Notes: generated by a model not told the origin, from the letters alone. A stretch of DNA of 64,000 nucleotides from Heterobilharzia americana (GCA_944470555.2 OX104134.1:115934701-115998700); one strand, 5' to 3'; counted from the stretch's first letter, positions 44,045 through 57,097 are shown. Made by a program: numbers and translations.

Positions 44045-44810
44045 TTCATTTTGTAAGTCTGAACGATGCAGTGTGGATTAAAAACATCAGTGAAACTAAT
44101 TATTTTCTTTTTGTGATCTCTCTTTATGCACCCACTGACTGCAACTCGGAAGACGTAAAGGATGTTTTACGGGAAAACTACCAGCCCCCTACTGAAAGCT
44201 AAACGCTCAGATGTGATTACTGTAGTATTTGAGTTCAATACACAAGTAAGTACGATACATCAGGTCGAAAGGAAATTAGTTGTCACTTTTGGAACCCAAG
44301 CCGAACAAATGCATAATGGTGATCGCCTGTTACAACTGCGCTCGTAGAACCATCCATTTCTGACCAGCACAAACGTTAGGCATGAAAGAACACATTGTCT
44401 CACATGTCGTTTACTGACCTCGACTTAGTGGTAACAGATGGAGGATACAGCTACAATTCCCACTGGAGATGGTTGTTGGAAGATTGCCGCTCCTTCTCGG
44501 CACGTGTATGAGCAGTACTTTGTACGTTTGCTCATGCGTATGGCCTGCGCCTTGTTAGATATAGGAAAATTACAGCTACAGGAGAGTTGCAATCCTTTAT
44601 CTGAACATAGCATCAATCATAATTATGCTGTCTTGCCTGGTATGCAGTCTGTTATAAGAACAGTGGTGTCTGCAATTTAGCATAGTTGTTGGATATTTTG
44701 AACCTGGAACTGATTCATGCGAGACGACTGATTGGTTCTGAATACAATGAGTGGTAAATTCAGGTTAATAATGAGTTGAATACTAGTCTTCGTACCCAAG
44801 ATCCTGGCTT
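44045..44810 (+). mobile_element. RTE-A endonuclease fragment spanning the arm/spacer boundary
   Basis: Reads ISETNYFLFVISLYAPTDCNSEDVKD, KRSDVITVVFEFNTQVST and NGDRLLQLRS (to 44346), then continues past the palindrome boundary as FLTSTNVRHERTHCLT and a degraded linker (GSEYNEW-like). Continuity across 44345/44346 shows the left inner boundary is the undisturbed side. Confidence 0.78.
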
Positions 44811-45142
44811 CAAACAGGCACGATGCCTAGCCGTATCCTAGGAACAATAACATGAGGGGGACACTGTAAATGACAGAGAATGATCGGTTCATATTGCCTT
44901 TACTGATGGTTTGAACTAAGAGAGCTAACATCGAGCTGTTTACATTTTCCACTACACCATTAACTAGACATGCTTGCATGTGTTAACGAGTATGAAAAGT
45001 TAAATCTATAGAACGTTAGACGACATAATTGGCTTCACATGAACAGTTGAAGTGATAAATGCAGCATGAAGTAGACAGCCTAGGTATTTGAGATTTCAGC
45101 CTGAAATGATGGAGAATATTTGTAGCTCAGCTGGATGGCTTC

Positions 45143-45175
45143 GATTGTATTGTGTTCTCTGAACATAATACAATC
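45143..45175. repeat. 33-nt near-perfect hairpin in the spacer
   Basis: GATTGTATTGTGTTC and GAACATAATACAATC are reverse complements with one G-T pair, around a three-base loop TCT. Not accompanied by a T-run, so not a convincing terminator. No function is assigned. Confidence 0.8.
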
Positions 45176-45449
45176 AAGATTCCAGACTCGGTAACACAAC
45201 TGGTTATGTAGGAAATACAAGCTGCAACTTTCCCGCATATAAGCGCAACAGATAGATCTTCGCAGCTTCTGAATTAGTAATCTCACATAGCACTTCCTCT
45301 CTGAGTTGTATTTTTATTTAAAGCCGTTCCTTGTTCATAGTTGAGATACATTTTGTCAAATACTTTCGTCATCACGTGATTTTTTTATGACCTTGTCTTG
45401 ATGGCCATTTTCACTTGGTTTCTTGTGTTAGGTCTTCAACTCTTCATTG

Positions 45450-45690
45450 ATCGCATCTTCCGAATACAGCGTAAGCAGAGATCACAAAGAGACAACAGTG
45501 AGTTTCACTGTTCCTTTCAGTCTTCACCGCATCTTTAAGTCAAACAGCGATGAACTGGAATCCAGTCGAGCAATTCACTTTCCGCTTTAGCACTGAATGC
45601 TATACCTGGATTCGAGAACTAGGTACTAGGCTTTCCAGCGCTGATAGTGTGGTTTCATAGCTGAATTTGCAACTCGCGTTAAGGAATTGA
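45450..45690 (-). mobile_element. RTE-A endonuclease relic, minus strand
   Basis: The reverse complement reads like SSALESLVPSSRIQV-type sequence, then LDWIPVHR, and a block matching ETxCCLFVISAYAVF, parallel to SRGLAGVGIAL, LLDWIPVDS and RRCLFVISAYAPT in RTE-A. Strongly decayed. Confidence 0.65.
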
Positions 45691-45699
45691 GTTCGAGAA

Positions 45700-46620
45700 A
45701 CAGTATCTCTGATCTGAAACCGTGTTCCAAGCTGCACATTTAAGCTTTCAATATCCATCAAACTGGAACGCAGTCCTTGCTAGTCAATACTCTGGAATCT
45801 CGGAGCATGGATGTATGTTGTGTTTGCGAAACACGCATACACGATTGAAGAGGTTTCATTCAATCAAAATCATGCAGCTAATACGATGGATTCACAAAAT
45901 TTATATTTCCAGTTCAGACTCGGTGGGAAACAGCCGGTCGTTCCGCAGCACGTGTTTGGATATCGTATACCTGCATCTAGTTGGATACGGAAAAATGGCA
46001 GCAACAGGACCATGCCAAACACAGCTCAATGATGAGAGTACTAAGGTTGCTTTCAGCCAGACACTGGCTAGATAAACATCGGTAGAACACATTGCGCATC
46101 TAGAAAGAGCTTGGTACCCTCTCCAGTCTGCTGCGAAAAAGCATTAAAGGATATTATTGACTCTCAGAAAGTAATATGAAGAATCCAGTGGACCTCAACA
46201 CGTTTTTATAAATGTTGGATGGGCGTGAACGATATCCTTCAAACTCCGAGAAGAATGGGGAGCTGAAGGAACTCATTTGTAGACTTTTGAGAAGTAATAG
46301 GTAATGAAGTCTAAAGAGATGGAAGCGGTAAATATTAAGACTGATTGTTAGTGAGACTATAACAGGTGAGTATGAGCCTGTGAGTCACTTGAAGAGAAGA
46401 CGACTGGATGCTGGAATGAGTAGGAAACTTCAACTAGCCTCCAGCTTTTCTGTTGCCCATCATTCAGTGGGATCATGAATGGAGCATTGAGATAGAAACT
46501 CCAATTCTTACAGAGGACGAAAAAACTGAAATTAACCTGAAAACGAAGCACAAGATGGACTAGTACGAGAGTTATATGAGGATGTCGTGCAGTATTAGTC
46601 CGGATAACTGGTCTTAACTA
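45700..46620 (+). mobile_element. RTE-A relic: N-terminus to linker
   Basis: Contains CTGCACATTTAAGCTTTCAA (LHIGAFN-like), then MDVCCVCETRIHD at about 45808-45845, an internal gap, SVGNSRSFRSTCLDI and LNDESTKVAFSQTLAR (46020-46075), and a degraded linker. No usable frame. Confidence 0.68.
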
Positions 46621-46899
46621 GCGTATGGAAGTTAGATATGCTGACCCTCAACTGTTTTCAAACAGATAATGTCCCAGTCTTGCAGCAAAGTAGAAACCCT
46701 CTGGTGATATATAAACAGATAGACAAAATCAAAGTAGAACCTTCCACACAGGTGAATTGGTTCATGTTGCCACACTTCACAGTAGCATGCAATGAACAAT
46801 TAGATAGGAAAGACAGGCGTGTGTGGAAAAACAAACAAACTTAAGATAAAAACTGGGCAAAACACTCGAGCTTGAGACGTTGAAGAGTGAATAAATCTA

Positions 46900-47169
46900 T
46901 GCTATTGTAACCGCTTTTCAGCTATTTCACCAAGAATTTCCAACCACTGATTCCTACTGAGTCGGGGACTTCAGCCAGGTGCTCTACACCTCAAAAGATG
47001 GCTCAGATCGAAGGTCAGAGACTCCATGAACTGGTGTCACTCCTCGGTTTGAGTTTTTTTCCAGCCTAATCCGACCTCTGCTAGCATTGCACTCAGAGGT
47101 AGGCAGGACTCGATCTATGCATCACATTTCCTACCCACCTAAGTCTTAGAAGATTCACAACCTCATCGA
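46900..47169 (-). mobile_element. RTE-A C-terminal relic at the right inner breakpoint
   Basis: On the minus strand the frame FDEVVNLLRLRWVGNVMHRS begins immediately at 47169, where the right arm's endonuclease frame (NGDRLLKLRS) ends. The two RTE-A regions are about 2 kb apart in an intact element, so this is a recombinant junction. Confidence 0.8.
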
Positions 47170-47470
47170 ACGAGCGCAGTTTTAAAAGGCGATCACCATT
47201 ATGCATTTGTTCGGCTTGGGTTCCAAAAGTGACAACTAATTTCCTTTCGACCTGATGTATCGTACTTACTTGTGTATTGAACTCAAATACTACAGTAATC
47301 ACATCTGAGCGTTTAGCTTTCAGTAGGGGGCTGGTAGTTTTCCCGTAAAACATCCTTTACGTCTTCCGAGTTGCAGTCAGTGGGTGCATAAAGAGAGATC
47401 ACATAAAGAAAATAATTAGTTTCACTGATGTTTTTAATCCACACTGCATCGTTCAGACTTACAAAATGAA
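47170..47470 (-). mobile_element. RTE-A endonuclease fragment (right-arm mirror)
   Basis: Mirror of 44045-44345. Part of the minus-strand frame 47353-47093, which then runs into the C-terminal relic of the spacer. Confidence 0.75.
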
Positions 47471-47474
47471 TGTA

Positions 47475-47915
47475 GAATCTCGCATCCATCGATTCAATTT
47501 GCCACGCTTGACAGCAGTATGTAAGAATGACTTAGGTAGAGAAGGAGTGATATAGGAGTAGAATAAACGTCTTCGGGAGGGGATAACTTTCTCAATGAAA
47601 GATAGAGAAGGCGGTCAAGCTTTAGTTGACACAAAAGATTGATTACATCTGTATCACTGTGACCCATCTTCAACTACTGCACCACGAGTCTCCAACCATT
47701 GATTCTTATGGTTCGTGAGACACCAACCAGTTAGTCTATACCTGCATACGCAGCTTAAACCAACAGTTAGAGAACTCATGAACTTCTACCACGTCATGAT
47801 CTCATCACCTTGAGCCTTCTTCCAAGGTGGAATTCGACTCTCGTTTGAGAAATGTTGATGCAATGTCGGACTGTGAAGTGAATACCGATAAAGCATTTGA
47901 CGCTTGTCAAAAACT
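47475..47915 (-). mobile_element. RTE-A C-terminal fragment (right-arm mirror)
   Basis: Mirror of 43600-44040, same decayed C-terminal and 3' UTR content. Confidence 0.7.
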
Positions 47916-48099
47916 CCAACTCCCCTAAGTGTATGAGGATCTATGAGTAGTTGCTATCATCTTAAATAATGAGATTTATTTGTTTCCACCAGGAAAACCT
48001 AGTATATTCGTTACCGGTTAATTTCGTTTTATATGTGTTCATTGACATGGTTTCGGGTACTGAAAGGATTGACCTACTTTCTAAAGAGTGCCTGATTAT

Positions 48100-48385
48100 G
48101 TTTTTAGTAAGCCAACAACATTCCATCTTGAGTGAAGATGATGCTAAAATCTAGAAACTTCTGAATGCCTTGAGCAGAAACTTGAGTGTACTTGGCATAC
48201 ATTTCGCACTTGTCAAATGCAAGATGATTCTTCAGGACTGATTTTCAGCTACTCATAGTTTTAGAATAAGAAGTGAATTGGTAGGATAATGTGACCACCT
48301 TGCTTAATTGAGGAGTTGCTTCAGCATAAACGGCTTGGATACTGACAAAACAGTATCTCAAATACTATGGGCCCTTTTGTAACTT
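48100..48385 (+). mobile_element. RTE-A fragment (right-arm mirror)
   Basis: Mirror of 43130-43415: SEDDAKI and LLNALS-like block on the plus strand. Confidence 0.65.
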
Positions 48386-51104
48386 GTCAACTGGCGTCAA
48401 CGCTAACGCCTACTGGTAAGATATGTGACCACCTGTGAATGAATGAGTATACTAAAACGAAATGTTTCAGGGTGTACGTCAATTTCCTTGGTAGCAAGGG
48501 TGCCTAGGGTTATGTCCATTAATAAATATACAACAAAGTTGAACTGGAAGGGTGACAGTGGGCCTCCCAAGCGGACACAACCAGTTGTCATCAATTCTGA
48601 TAGCAACACTTCTTAAGCCCTGAGACGGCAGCGTGAGTTCCAGTACGCACGTTTGAAGAGCGTCAAATATTTGGTCGGTATTACCTTCAAGTCAGACACT
48701 GACACAACACCTCACAAAGGACAGAGTAATATGCTGCATTAAGGTCAAAAAATATGTAAAATATAAGGCGCCGGTAAATATGAACGTGTTTAGAAATTCC
48801 TTGAAGACTTCGATTTCCTGAATGCAGACTCGTTAAGGTGTGAAATTTGACTAGTATTCACAAGACACATATAGGCCTCTAATAGCTGTGCACCCAAGGA
48901 TCCTGGACACAATATTAGTCAAACTAATTCCACAATGGTTATAACAGGGTGACTTCTCTCCCTTCTTATAGACTAGGATGATCAGAGAATTAGACCAGTC
49001 TGATAGGACTAGCTCTAATTCCCATACACTACCTAGTACCTCCGTCACCCTGATTGGCGATTTCCTACCTCAATCCTTGAAAACCCCGAGTGGCAAACTA
49101 TCAGGTCATTCTGCTTTGCATCGTTTCAGGGTTGGAACAGCTTTTACGACTTTGATGAGAGTTGGAGGACAAATATCTATGTCTCATTTAGTCTGAGGTT
49201 TGATTTTGGACAAATTTAGCTGTTCTGAGGGCCAGCCTAAGTGTGCTTGAAAGTGTTGCAGACAACGTCTTTGGAATGTGTCCAGGGGTGTTATGATAGC
49301 ACGTCCTTTTACGGTTAGAATTCCCCTAATCATCGTCTTCTTGTTGCCGGTATTCGTAAACACCTAAAATGTTGCTCATATTAGCCACCACTGAAGCTTT
49401 CTAAATAGCTCTCGCTCTCATCACTCACCACTGTTCTCGATCGACGCGAAAACTCTTGGTCAGTTTACCTTTCGGTTGCTTTCGCTCTTCATCGTGGTCA
49501 GAGGCAGTTGGAATCAGTCTTCTCGTATCAATCAGTTCGAGTGACATCGCGGACATCCTGTGGCGTTTGCTAACCTTCAGACGTAATTTACCAACTGTCT
49601 TTACAGTTGTTTCTACAGCAGACTTCATATAACACCGGGTTTCCTCAGGATGAACATTGCTATAACATTCAGACAAATACTTAGCTAACTCCTTCATAAA
49701 TTCGAATTAAGTGTTCTCGTCATCCAATCAACCAAAGACAGGCCTTACTACCGCCTGTTTCCTGAGACCAGTAAGGAGCAGAGATACACATATGGTCGGT
49801 GTCCAAACTGGTACTCCGAAAACAGCATCAATCGTCCACTGATCCTCTCCATCGAAGACTGACTCAGCAATGTGGTCTATCTGTGTCCATTGCTGGTTTG
49901 ATGTCGGTGAACGCCATGCGAGACAGTGCCTTTCCTTATGCTTGAAGTTAGTGCTGGCCAACAACAAGTGATTGCCAGATTAAAATACTAACAGATGACT
50001 ACTGTTGTCGGTCCGTTGGCATGGGATGCCGTAGATACCTACAAAGTACCTTTCTGATTACCTCAGCTTCCCTACTTGAGCGTTCGAGTCACTACATCTG
50101 AACGTTTTTCTTTCTGTAGTGAAATTGATAGCGTTTCATAGAATTCATCTTTTGCATAATCTGAACTGCAGTTGGTGGGTGCGTAGGCAGATATTATGAA
50201 TAGGCATCGCTTAGTTTTACGACCATTCCCAGTCCTTACAGATGCATTCGGTTGGCCAACAAGCCACCGACCGTTAACTGGTACCCAGTCGAGAAACGCA
50301 CTCTCTACCCTACACTTCAATGCTATGCCCATACCAGCCAGTACCCGAGACCCAGCCACTGGGTACCCGGATACTCGTAAGGTGGATTTTGAAGAACCGC
50401 CGCACTGTCCGGGTAAGATCAATTTAATAACCACGCTCGGGCCCCTTATACGTGTCTCAGAGGCACAGCACACATCCATGGCTGGAGATTCTAGAGTTTT
50501 GGCGAGCGTTATTCGCTGTCCGGTTTGGCATAGATATGGAACGTTGAAAGCTCCTACATGCAATCGAATGTGGAGTCTCAGAACGCCAGGAATGAGGTTT
50601 CGACGACTTTGATCATCGGCAATGGTGACAGAAAGAGAGGTTGAAGAAAGTGTAGGAGGCATAATATTGGTATTAGGAGAGTAAGACAAAGGAGCAGACC
50701 GATTTGAGGAGGATATCTTATGTTTGATTGGGTCTTGTGTACTTCACACTATGGAAAGCTATTTCTTCTTTAGATATTCGAAATAGAAAAATTATTGTGT
50801 GACTACAGAGCCTATGAGGTGTGTGATTTGGGCCTGTCACACACAGCTTTTTGCGAGATTCTGTTTTCGGATGTGGTTGTTCCGAAGCTGGCAAGAGAGG
50901 ACCCATACCACCGGCGCCGAGACACAGTGGAGCAAGGTAGTGAGTTTTATTTGGAAGCCAACATTTTCTAAACCTCCTTTCCGTCGAGAAGGTAGCATCA
51001 GCGTGACACTGTCAGTCATCCAAGGAAAACACCCTACTGCTGTCTTACCTCTTTCCAGTCACAGTACCACTTCACCCTCAAACACCCATCATACCCAAAG
51101 GAAC
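48385..51104 (-). mobile_element. Decayed RTE-A copy, 5' UTR to RT (right-arm mirror)
   Basis: Mirror of 40411-43130. The 205-codon N-terminal plus endonuclease frame lies at 50689-50072 and is unchanged relative to the left arm. Confidence 0.83.
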
Positions 51105-51114
51105 AGGCCTAGTT

Positions 51115-51677
51115 GAGGAGGATAGGATATGTTTCAATCGGTTTTGTGAACCACTGTAAGCGAGTGGGCAGTTGATACTTCCCGACTTCTCTCACCATGG
51201 AAGGCTAGTCCTTTTTGAGGTGTCTGAAATAGAAGGGATAATGTATGACCGCAGAGCCCATGAGACATCTGCTTGAGACCGGTCACACGTGCTCTGCTGG
51301 CAAGTTTGAGATTTTGGCTTTCTGCTTTCGAATCCGACTATTAATCTCTGTTTCAAGCATCGGTATGCCACAAGGGGTGAGAGCGTGCTATTTTCGTGGC
51401 TGTTTTCAAAAACCCGATTCTCCTTGGGAAGGCAGCATCAGTGTGACACTGCTGGTCATCCAAGTGAAACAACTTACTGCTATCATATGCCATCCAGCTT
51501 GGACCAGTATGACTTCGTCCTCAGACCCCTGCCATAGTGTAGTAATGTACTATACAACAGTAACTACTTTTCGTTTAACCATTATCCAACAAACCTTTCT
51601 GGCATGGTATGACCTCGAGAGAACAAGCGTTCCACCAGCGTAGCTCGACCACCACGTCAACGCAGCAGCTATCGGTC
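51115..51677 (-). mobile_element. RTE-A 5' UTR (right-arm mirror)
   Basis: Mirror of 39838-40400. Confidence 0.77.
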
Positions 51678-51714
51678 GGGTTGACTGCCTCTGATTATTC
51701 TTCATGTTAGTGGC

Positions 51715-52050
51715 GTCTAGAAACAAGCTATTTTGACAACAAAATTGCAACAGACAATCAGTTTTGTCAGGTGGATGGTGTAGAATGTCTTTACGACTGG
51801 TTCACCTCTCCTGCCTGCTATTATGGGTATATCTAAACGTTTTGTTATATGTAGCGTAGTTGACGGCTTTTGATAGAATTCATCCTTAGGATCATCTGAA
51901 CTGCTGTCGGTAGGTGCATAGTTGGGGATTATGAATCGACACATATGCAGGTATCACTATCCTTTCTAGTTCCTACACATCCATTCAGTTGAACAGCTCG
52001 CTGTAGATTGGTATCTACAAGTGAATAACCACACTGTTCCTGTATGCATG
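51715..52050 (-). mobile_element. RTE-A endonuclease fragment (right-arm mirror)
   Basis: Mirror of 39465-39800. Confidence 0.7.
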
Positions 52051-52385
52051 TTTTGGAGACACAACATAATAGTAATAGTAATAAGAATAATAGCTTTATT
52101 TTGAAAGATATCTCGGGAATATTCTGCAGAATTTTCAGCATATCATATAACGTTAATTGGACAAAAATAGTGTACGTGTACATAACAAAATGAAATAAGT
52201 ATGAATTATATATAAAAGACAAGAATATTTACTCCATCTACAACTTTCTTGAAGATGCAGAGTTGAATTAGATAAAGAATCATGTTAGCAATTAGATTTC
52301 TAATACATAAACAATAGAAAGCTGTGTATTCTTTAATTAGTTTGTTTTGAAAAACAAAAGTTGATTAGTCAGTTCATATGTAATA

Positions 52386-53063
52386 CTTTTTTCGCCGCAC
52401 GGGAGACGAGCTGGCCACAGATTCCAAAGTTTTGGCGAGCGATGTTGGCTGTCCGATCTGGCGCAGAGTTCGGGCGTTGAAAGCTCCTAAATGAAATGGA
52501 TGGTGGGGTCTTAAGAGACTAGGAATGGTGTTTCGAAGGCTTGGATCGCTAAATATGGTCACACGATGAGATGATAAAAAAGTTGCAGGAAGTTTGATAT
52601 TGTTATCAAGAAGTAAAATCGAAGGAGGACTGGTTATTTTTCATCATCAGATTTTGTATACTACTGGAAGTATGAGGGCGGTTGATACTTCCCGGTGTCC
52701 CACACCGTGGAGGTTGTTACTCAAGGGTACCTGAAAGGGAAGAATATTTGTGACCACATAGCCCATCGGACATTGGCTCAAAGTTTGTGACGCAGCCGTT
52801 TGAGGATTGTTGGTTTGAGATTTAGCTGTTCTAACTCCGGATGAAGGAAACCGACAAGCAGTATGAATTCGCTCTCGGACCCCACATTGTAGTGCAGCAA
52901 TTTACACTATAATGTCAACTTGCTTTCCTCTAATCACTACCAAACAGACATCTCTGGCATGGTAGGACCTTAAGGGACAAGCGTTACAGCAAGAATAGTT
53001 CACTGGGTGGATGAGATATGCTAGCTCTACCACAATGTCAAGGCAGTAGATATCGGTCGGGAC
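52386..53063 (-). mobile_element. RTE-A 5' UTR and N-terminal start (right-arm mirror)
   Basis: Mirror of 38452-39129, including the LGAFNARTLRQIGQ frame. Confidence 0.78.
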
Positions 53064-53082
53064 CTTTTTCATAACGACAAGG

Positions 53083-54505
53083 TTATTAGTGTGATAAACA
53101 TAAAGTCTAAGATCCTAGGTTCTGTTTGTTAAACGCCATAGGGAGATGAAGAGCAGCAAGTTCAAAAGTTTCAGACACGGACTTGGGTGTATCGATCAGA
53201 TACTCATCCTCAGTTAGGTTCTGGAGCACAGGCACACTAAAAGGCGCCAAAAAAACTGCATCTCACAAAGTGAAGGTAGCACTTGACTCTGTCGATAAAA
53301 GCAGGTTTTGTGGAGACATCGTTCACTGAAATGGCTGCCAGGTAAGTACATAAATTAGCTAAAAGCTCGATACTCGATCACCCGTGTGTGTGTTACGACA
53401 TATGGCTATAAATCTCATGTGTTCTTGGTAGTGTGGAGTCTGTCGACAATGCCCACTCTCTCCATTAATATTCAACATTATCATTGACGTACCTATGGAG
53501 GTCTCCCTGCTGTGTTCTAACTTTACAGGAATTGATCCTACCAAAGAAGACTCCTCAATTGGTCTAGAATACACAGACTACAGACTATTGACAGAGGAAG
53601 ATTAAAAGTATTCTAGACATCTCAAAGGGCGATTTCAGAATTTTCAGCATGCGTTTCTCTCTACCCAACTGCAAGTTGCTGCTCCAGAAATGGTTTTCAC
53701 TGCTGACTTGTCTAACAATTGACAGTGAAATGGCATAGTGCGTTGACCACTTCACTTACCTGGTAAGTGGCATCAGCCCTGGTGTATTGTTCAGCGGCGG
53801 ACGAAATGTCTGCATGAATGCAAAAGGCTGGATTGGTTTTCATCATTTTACGCCAACTGTAGTGACACCATGATATCCGATTGTCTACTAATAGTCGAAT
53901 CTGAGAAACATGCCCATTAAAGGTAGAGGACATGAGGCAGCTTCATGTGTTCGACCATCGTAGAGTGGACTGTCGTGGTGTCACGGCGTCAGAAATGAAG
54001 AAGTCATGTGTAGATTTTTAGAGAAGAGTGGAAAGTCATTTGATGAGCTTGTGAACCTTCATCGAGTTAGGTGTCTCGGACAAGTGTTACGTACGTGTAG
54101 TCACCGTCTGCCTCGTCGCACATCGTTAGGAGAAGTAGATTCAGACTGGGAAATGGTTCGGGGTGACCAAACTGGAACATGGTATCACTGCATGAGGGCT
54201 TTGACTATTGGTCTGAGGTGTGAAGTAAAGTGTAAACTTCCTGGTTGGGGTCCGAAAAACACACGAAATCCATGGTTGGAGACTCTGGATGATGATGCGG
54301 CTTACGATCGATATCAATGTCTCGGAAGTATCCACACCATAGGTTCAGGTTAAGCGTCATATTGAAATCTGTGTTTCTTTCAGCTGTTCCTTATTTCTTC
54401 CTTCGTCTTTCTATTGTTTTTGATTTTTTTGTATTATTTCTCTATGTTACGTCCTGGTGCCTCATACGTGGATTCGCGAACGGTAGGTGTGGTGTCTTCA
54501 CTAAC
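53083..54505 (+). mobile_element. Decayed RTE-A, RT to 3' UTR (right-arm mirror)
   Basis: Mirror of 37010-38432. The C-terminal frame lies at 54006-54353. Confidence 0.8.
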
Positions 54506-55081
54506 TAAGGAGATATGTCAAGTCTCATGTTTATATTGGCTTGTATTGACTTCGTGTGGTATCTATTATGGCATGTTGTTGAACATGAGATCATGAAAGC
54601 CCACTGAAATGACGCGAAGCCTCCATCTACCTTTTCCTTATGATCTTTATTGATAAGGGAATGTACAAGTGGTTTATTGGTATGGAAAAATCTCAAAGGG
54701 ATCCGAGGAGTATCGTTGGGGACCAGTCGTATCCTATTTTCAACGCATTTCTTATATTTCGGCAGGGAGAGAGATAAAGAACATTAGCATGCTAAAAAAA
54801 AAGTGCCAAAAGTAGGGCAAACCCAAAAACAGTAAGGAGTAACCCAAGAAATCATCCTTGTTTAGACATTTTTAAACTCTTTTGCTTTATTTTGAGTTTT
54901 TAACTTTTTTCAGTCGTGTACAAAAATTTCCAATGAAAATTTTCGATGTGAGAATAAGCTGTTAGTGTGCACAGGGATAAAATAGCTTCAACTCCAAATA
55001 TACCAAGTTGAAACCTTGCGCTGCGGCTAATAAAAAAAATCTGCATATCGTTTATGCCACTGCATATGCTTGCCAGTGCGT

Positions 55082-55427
55082 ATCAATCAGTCATTATCAA
55101 CATAGGACCAGGCATTACTGAGTAACGGTCCGAGTTGCCACACCTCATCTCACATCAATACATCAAGTAGAAAGGTAGTGAGGTGAAGGATGAAGATAAG
55201 TGAATGCAGTCAAAAGAAATATAAAGTAGGAGAAGAAAGGAAAGAGGAGTGACAAAATGGTGAGATTCGGTATAGTGTAGTTAAGATGAGGATAATGTGT
55301 GTATACATCTGCGCCACTGACATCGGTTCTGAGCCATATCACCTAGAGTCTCCAACCCCTCGTTCCTCTTGTCCCGCTGACCCCAACCACCTAGTCTGCA
55401 TCGTCCTAAATGGCTTAAACCAACAGT
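55082..55427 (-). mobile_element. 346-bp RTE-A insertion in Gypsy (right-arm mirror)
   Basis: Mirror of 36088-36433 with the same 8-bp duplication (CAGTGCGT on the plus strand) at 55074-55081 and 55428-55435. The insertion therefore predates the palindrome. Confidence 0.87.
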
Positions 55428-56201
55428 CAGTGCGTGCGAAGGGTACTGTGTCATTGTTATTAGTGTTCGTTCTTTTAAGCGTTTTTTGATCTTGTGGAAT
55501 GCTTCTAATGTGACAGGAATCATGCTGAAAGTTTTACACTTACCTTTCGGCAGGTTGGTTAGCTCAGTTAAAATGTCAGCATACTTAGGGACAAAACGAT
55601 GAAACCTGCTCAACATCCCCAGGAATGTATGCAGTGCTTTGAATGATGTTGGTACCGGAAAATTCTGAATCGCCTGTACCTTTTCAGGTAAAGGAGGAAT
55701 GCCATGTTCTCTGATTACATGTCCCAGAAAAGGCAGTGAACGGACGCCAGTCTGGAACTTAGTCAGATTGACTGTTACCAAATATTCCGATAGTTTGGTG
55801 AAAACCACTTGTAAGTGGCTACGATTAGCATTTTCGTCAGGACTAGGTATCAGGATGTCGTCCAAATAAGCATAAGAAAAGTCTAGTCCACGTAATACAT
55901 CATGAATGAAGCGTTGGAAAGTTTGCACAGTGTTGCGGAGGCCAAAGGGCGTACGGAAAAACGCAAAGAGACAAAAATTTGTAATGACTGCTGTCTTGGG
56001 AACATCAGGATGAACTGGAATCTGATGATAGGCGCGCATCAAATCAAGTCTATTGAAGACAAATGAGCCTTTCAAAGATGCAGTCAAGTCGTGCACGTGA
56101 GGGACTGGGTAACGAACTGGAATCGTCTTAGCGTTGAGCCTTCGGTAGTCACCACAAAGCCTCCACTGATTTTTGGTACCACACGTAAGCGTGAAGATCA
56201 T
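55281..56201 (-). pseudogene. Gypsy RT/RTE-A fused frame (right-arm mirror)
   Basis: 306 codons, the same frame as 35314-36234 (SYAYLDDILIPSP and CIHTLSSS end). The Gypsy sequence spans 55428-56281. Confidence 0.8.
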
Positions 56202-56283
56202 GAGCTGTTGGATGGTCTGATTATTCTTATCTCAAGAATGTGTTCGTACTCGGTTTTGGAATTCTCATTAGTTTGAATTTGTT

Positions 56284-56574
56284 AACACGCATCTTTAAGA
56301 TCTATTTCGGAGAAGTATTTTGAACCACATGGTTTTCACAAGTCATCTTTAGTTTCTCGTTCAGTGGAACTTGACTGTAGTAATGCGTTATATCAGGATT
56401 TGAAAGATAATTGCTGCGGATAATTAATGTCTTTCCATATGCGATCACTGATACCATAACAGGACTAACTGAATTCAAAGACTCAACTGGTATATGTATG
56501 CTTTTTTCAACTAACCTATCTAATTCCTTGTTAAGTGCATTTCTCAAGCCACACGGGCTCCATCTACACTTCAT
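56284..56574 (-). mobile_element. Gypsy RT N-terminal relic (right-arm mirror)
   Basis: Mirror of 34941-35231 (ELDRLVEKSIHIPVES). Confidence 0.7.
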
Positions 56575-57097
56575 GATAACAGTATCTCTTCTGATTTATA
56601 AATGTTTGGACTAATATTTGCGTTACTAAGAGAGTGGGAACAGTGCAAGATTAGTTCTTTTAGCAAGGACTTCAAAAATGAGTTGGTGCTCAAGGATACC
56701 TATACATCTGATTACTTAAAAACCTTCAGCCCTAGCAAAGATGGTATATATACACTAACACCTTAACAAAACTAACACTGTCTTTTTCTTGAGGAGTGTC
56801 AACTATACAGAAAATAGGTAATTCGTGACCAGCTATACCTGTAATCTAAACGATGGTGAGTTTTAACTGTACACTGTAATGAATGGATTAAACCTACCTG
56901 AATCAGTATTAAACATTTTCTCCAAATGGAACCCGCTATTCTCAACTGTTGAAAGAGATAATGATTTCATCCCACCTAAAACAACAAACGAAGCATGAGA
57001 AGTCTATGAGTCCGTGTATCTGGACATTTGCACAGGGTGCTTAATTGTCCACTTTTACCCCATTTATGACGTTCAACAAAATATCCGAGTAAACCTG

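Larger units (their letters stand above)
33015..44345. repeat. Left arm of an ~11.3-kb inverted repeat (palindrome)
   Basis: Position x pairs with 91515 minus x on the opposite strand throughout 34180-44345, for example 35314-36234 (+) with 55281-56201 (-), and 41818-42090 (+) with 49425-49697 (-). Outside 34180 the pairing sum becomes 91464 and then 91463, because of one 51-bp net indel and one single-base indel. Only scattered single-base differences were noticed. The outer end at 33015-33018 (CATT) joins the RTE-A 3' UTR to RTE-B sequence. The inner end lies at 44345. Confidence 0.97.
44346..47169. other. Spacer between the palindrome arms
   Basis: 2824 bp present once in the window. It is made of RTE-A relics in both orientations, annotated separately, plus 300-600 bp stretches (about 44811-45449 and 46621-46900) without recognisable content. 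There is no ORF with a host-gene signature. Confidence 0.9.
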
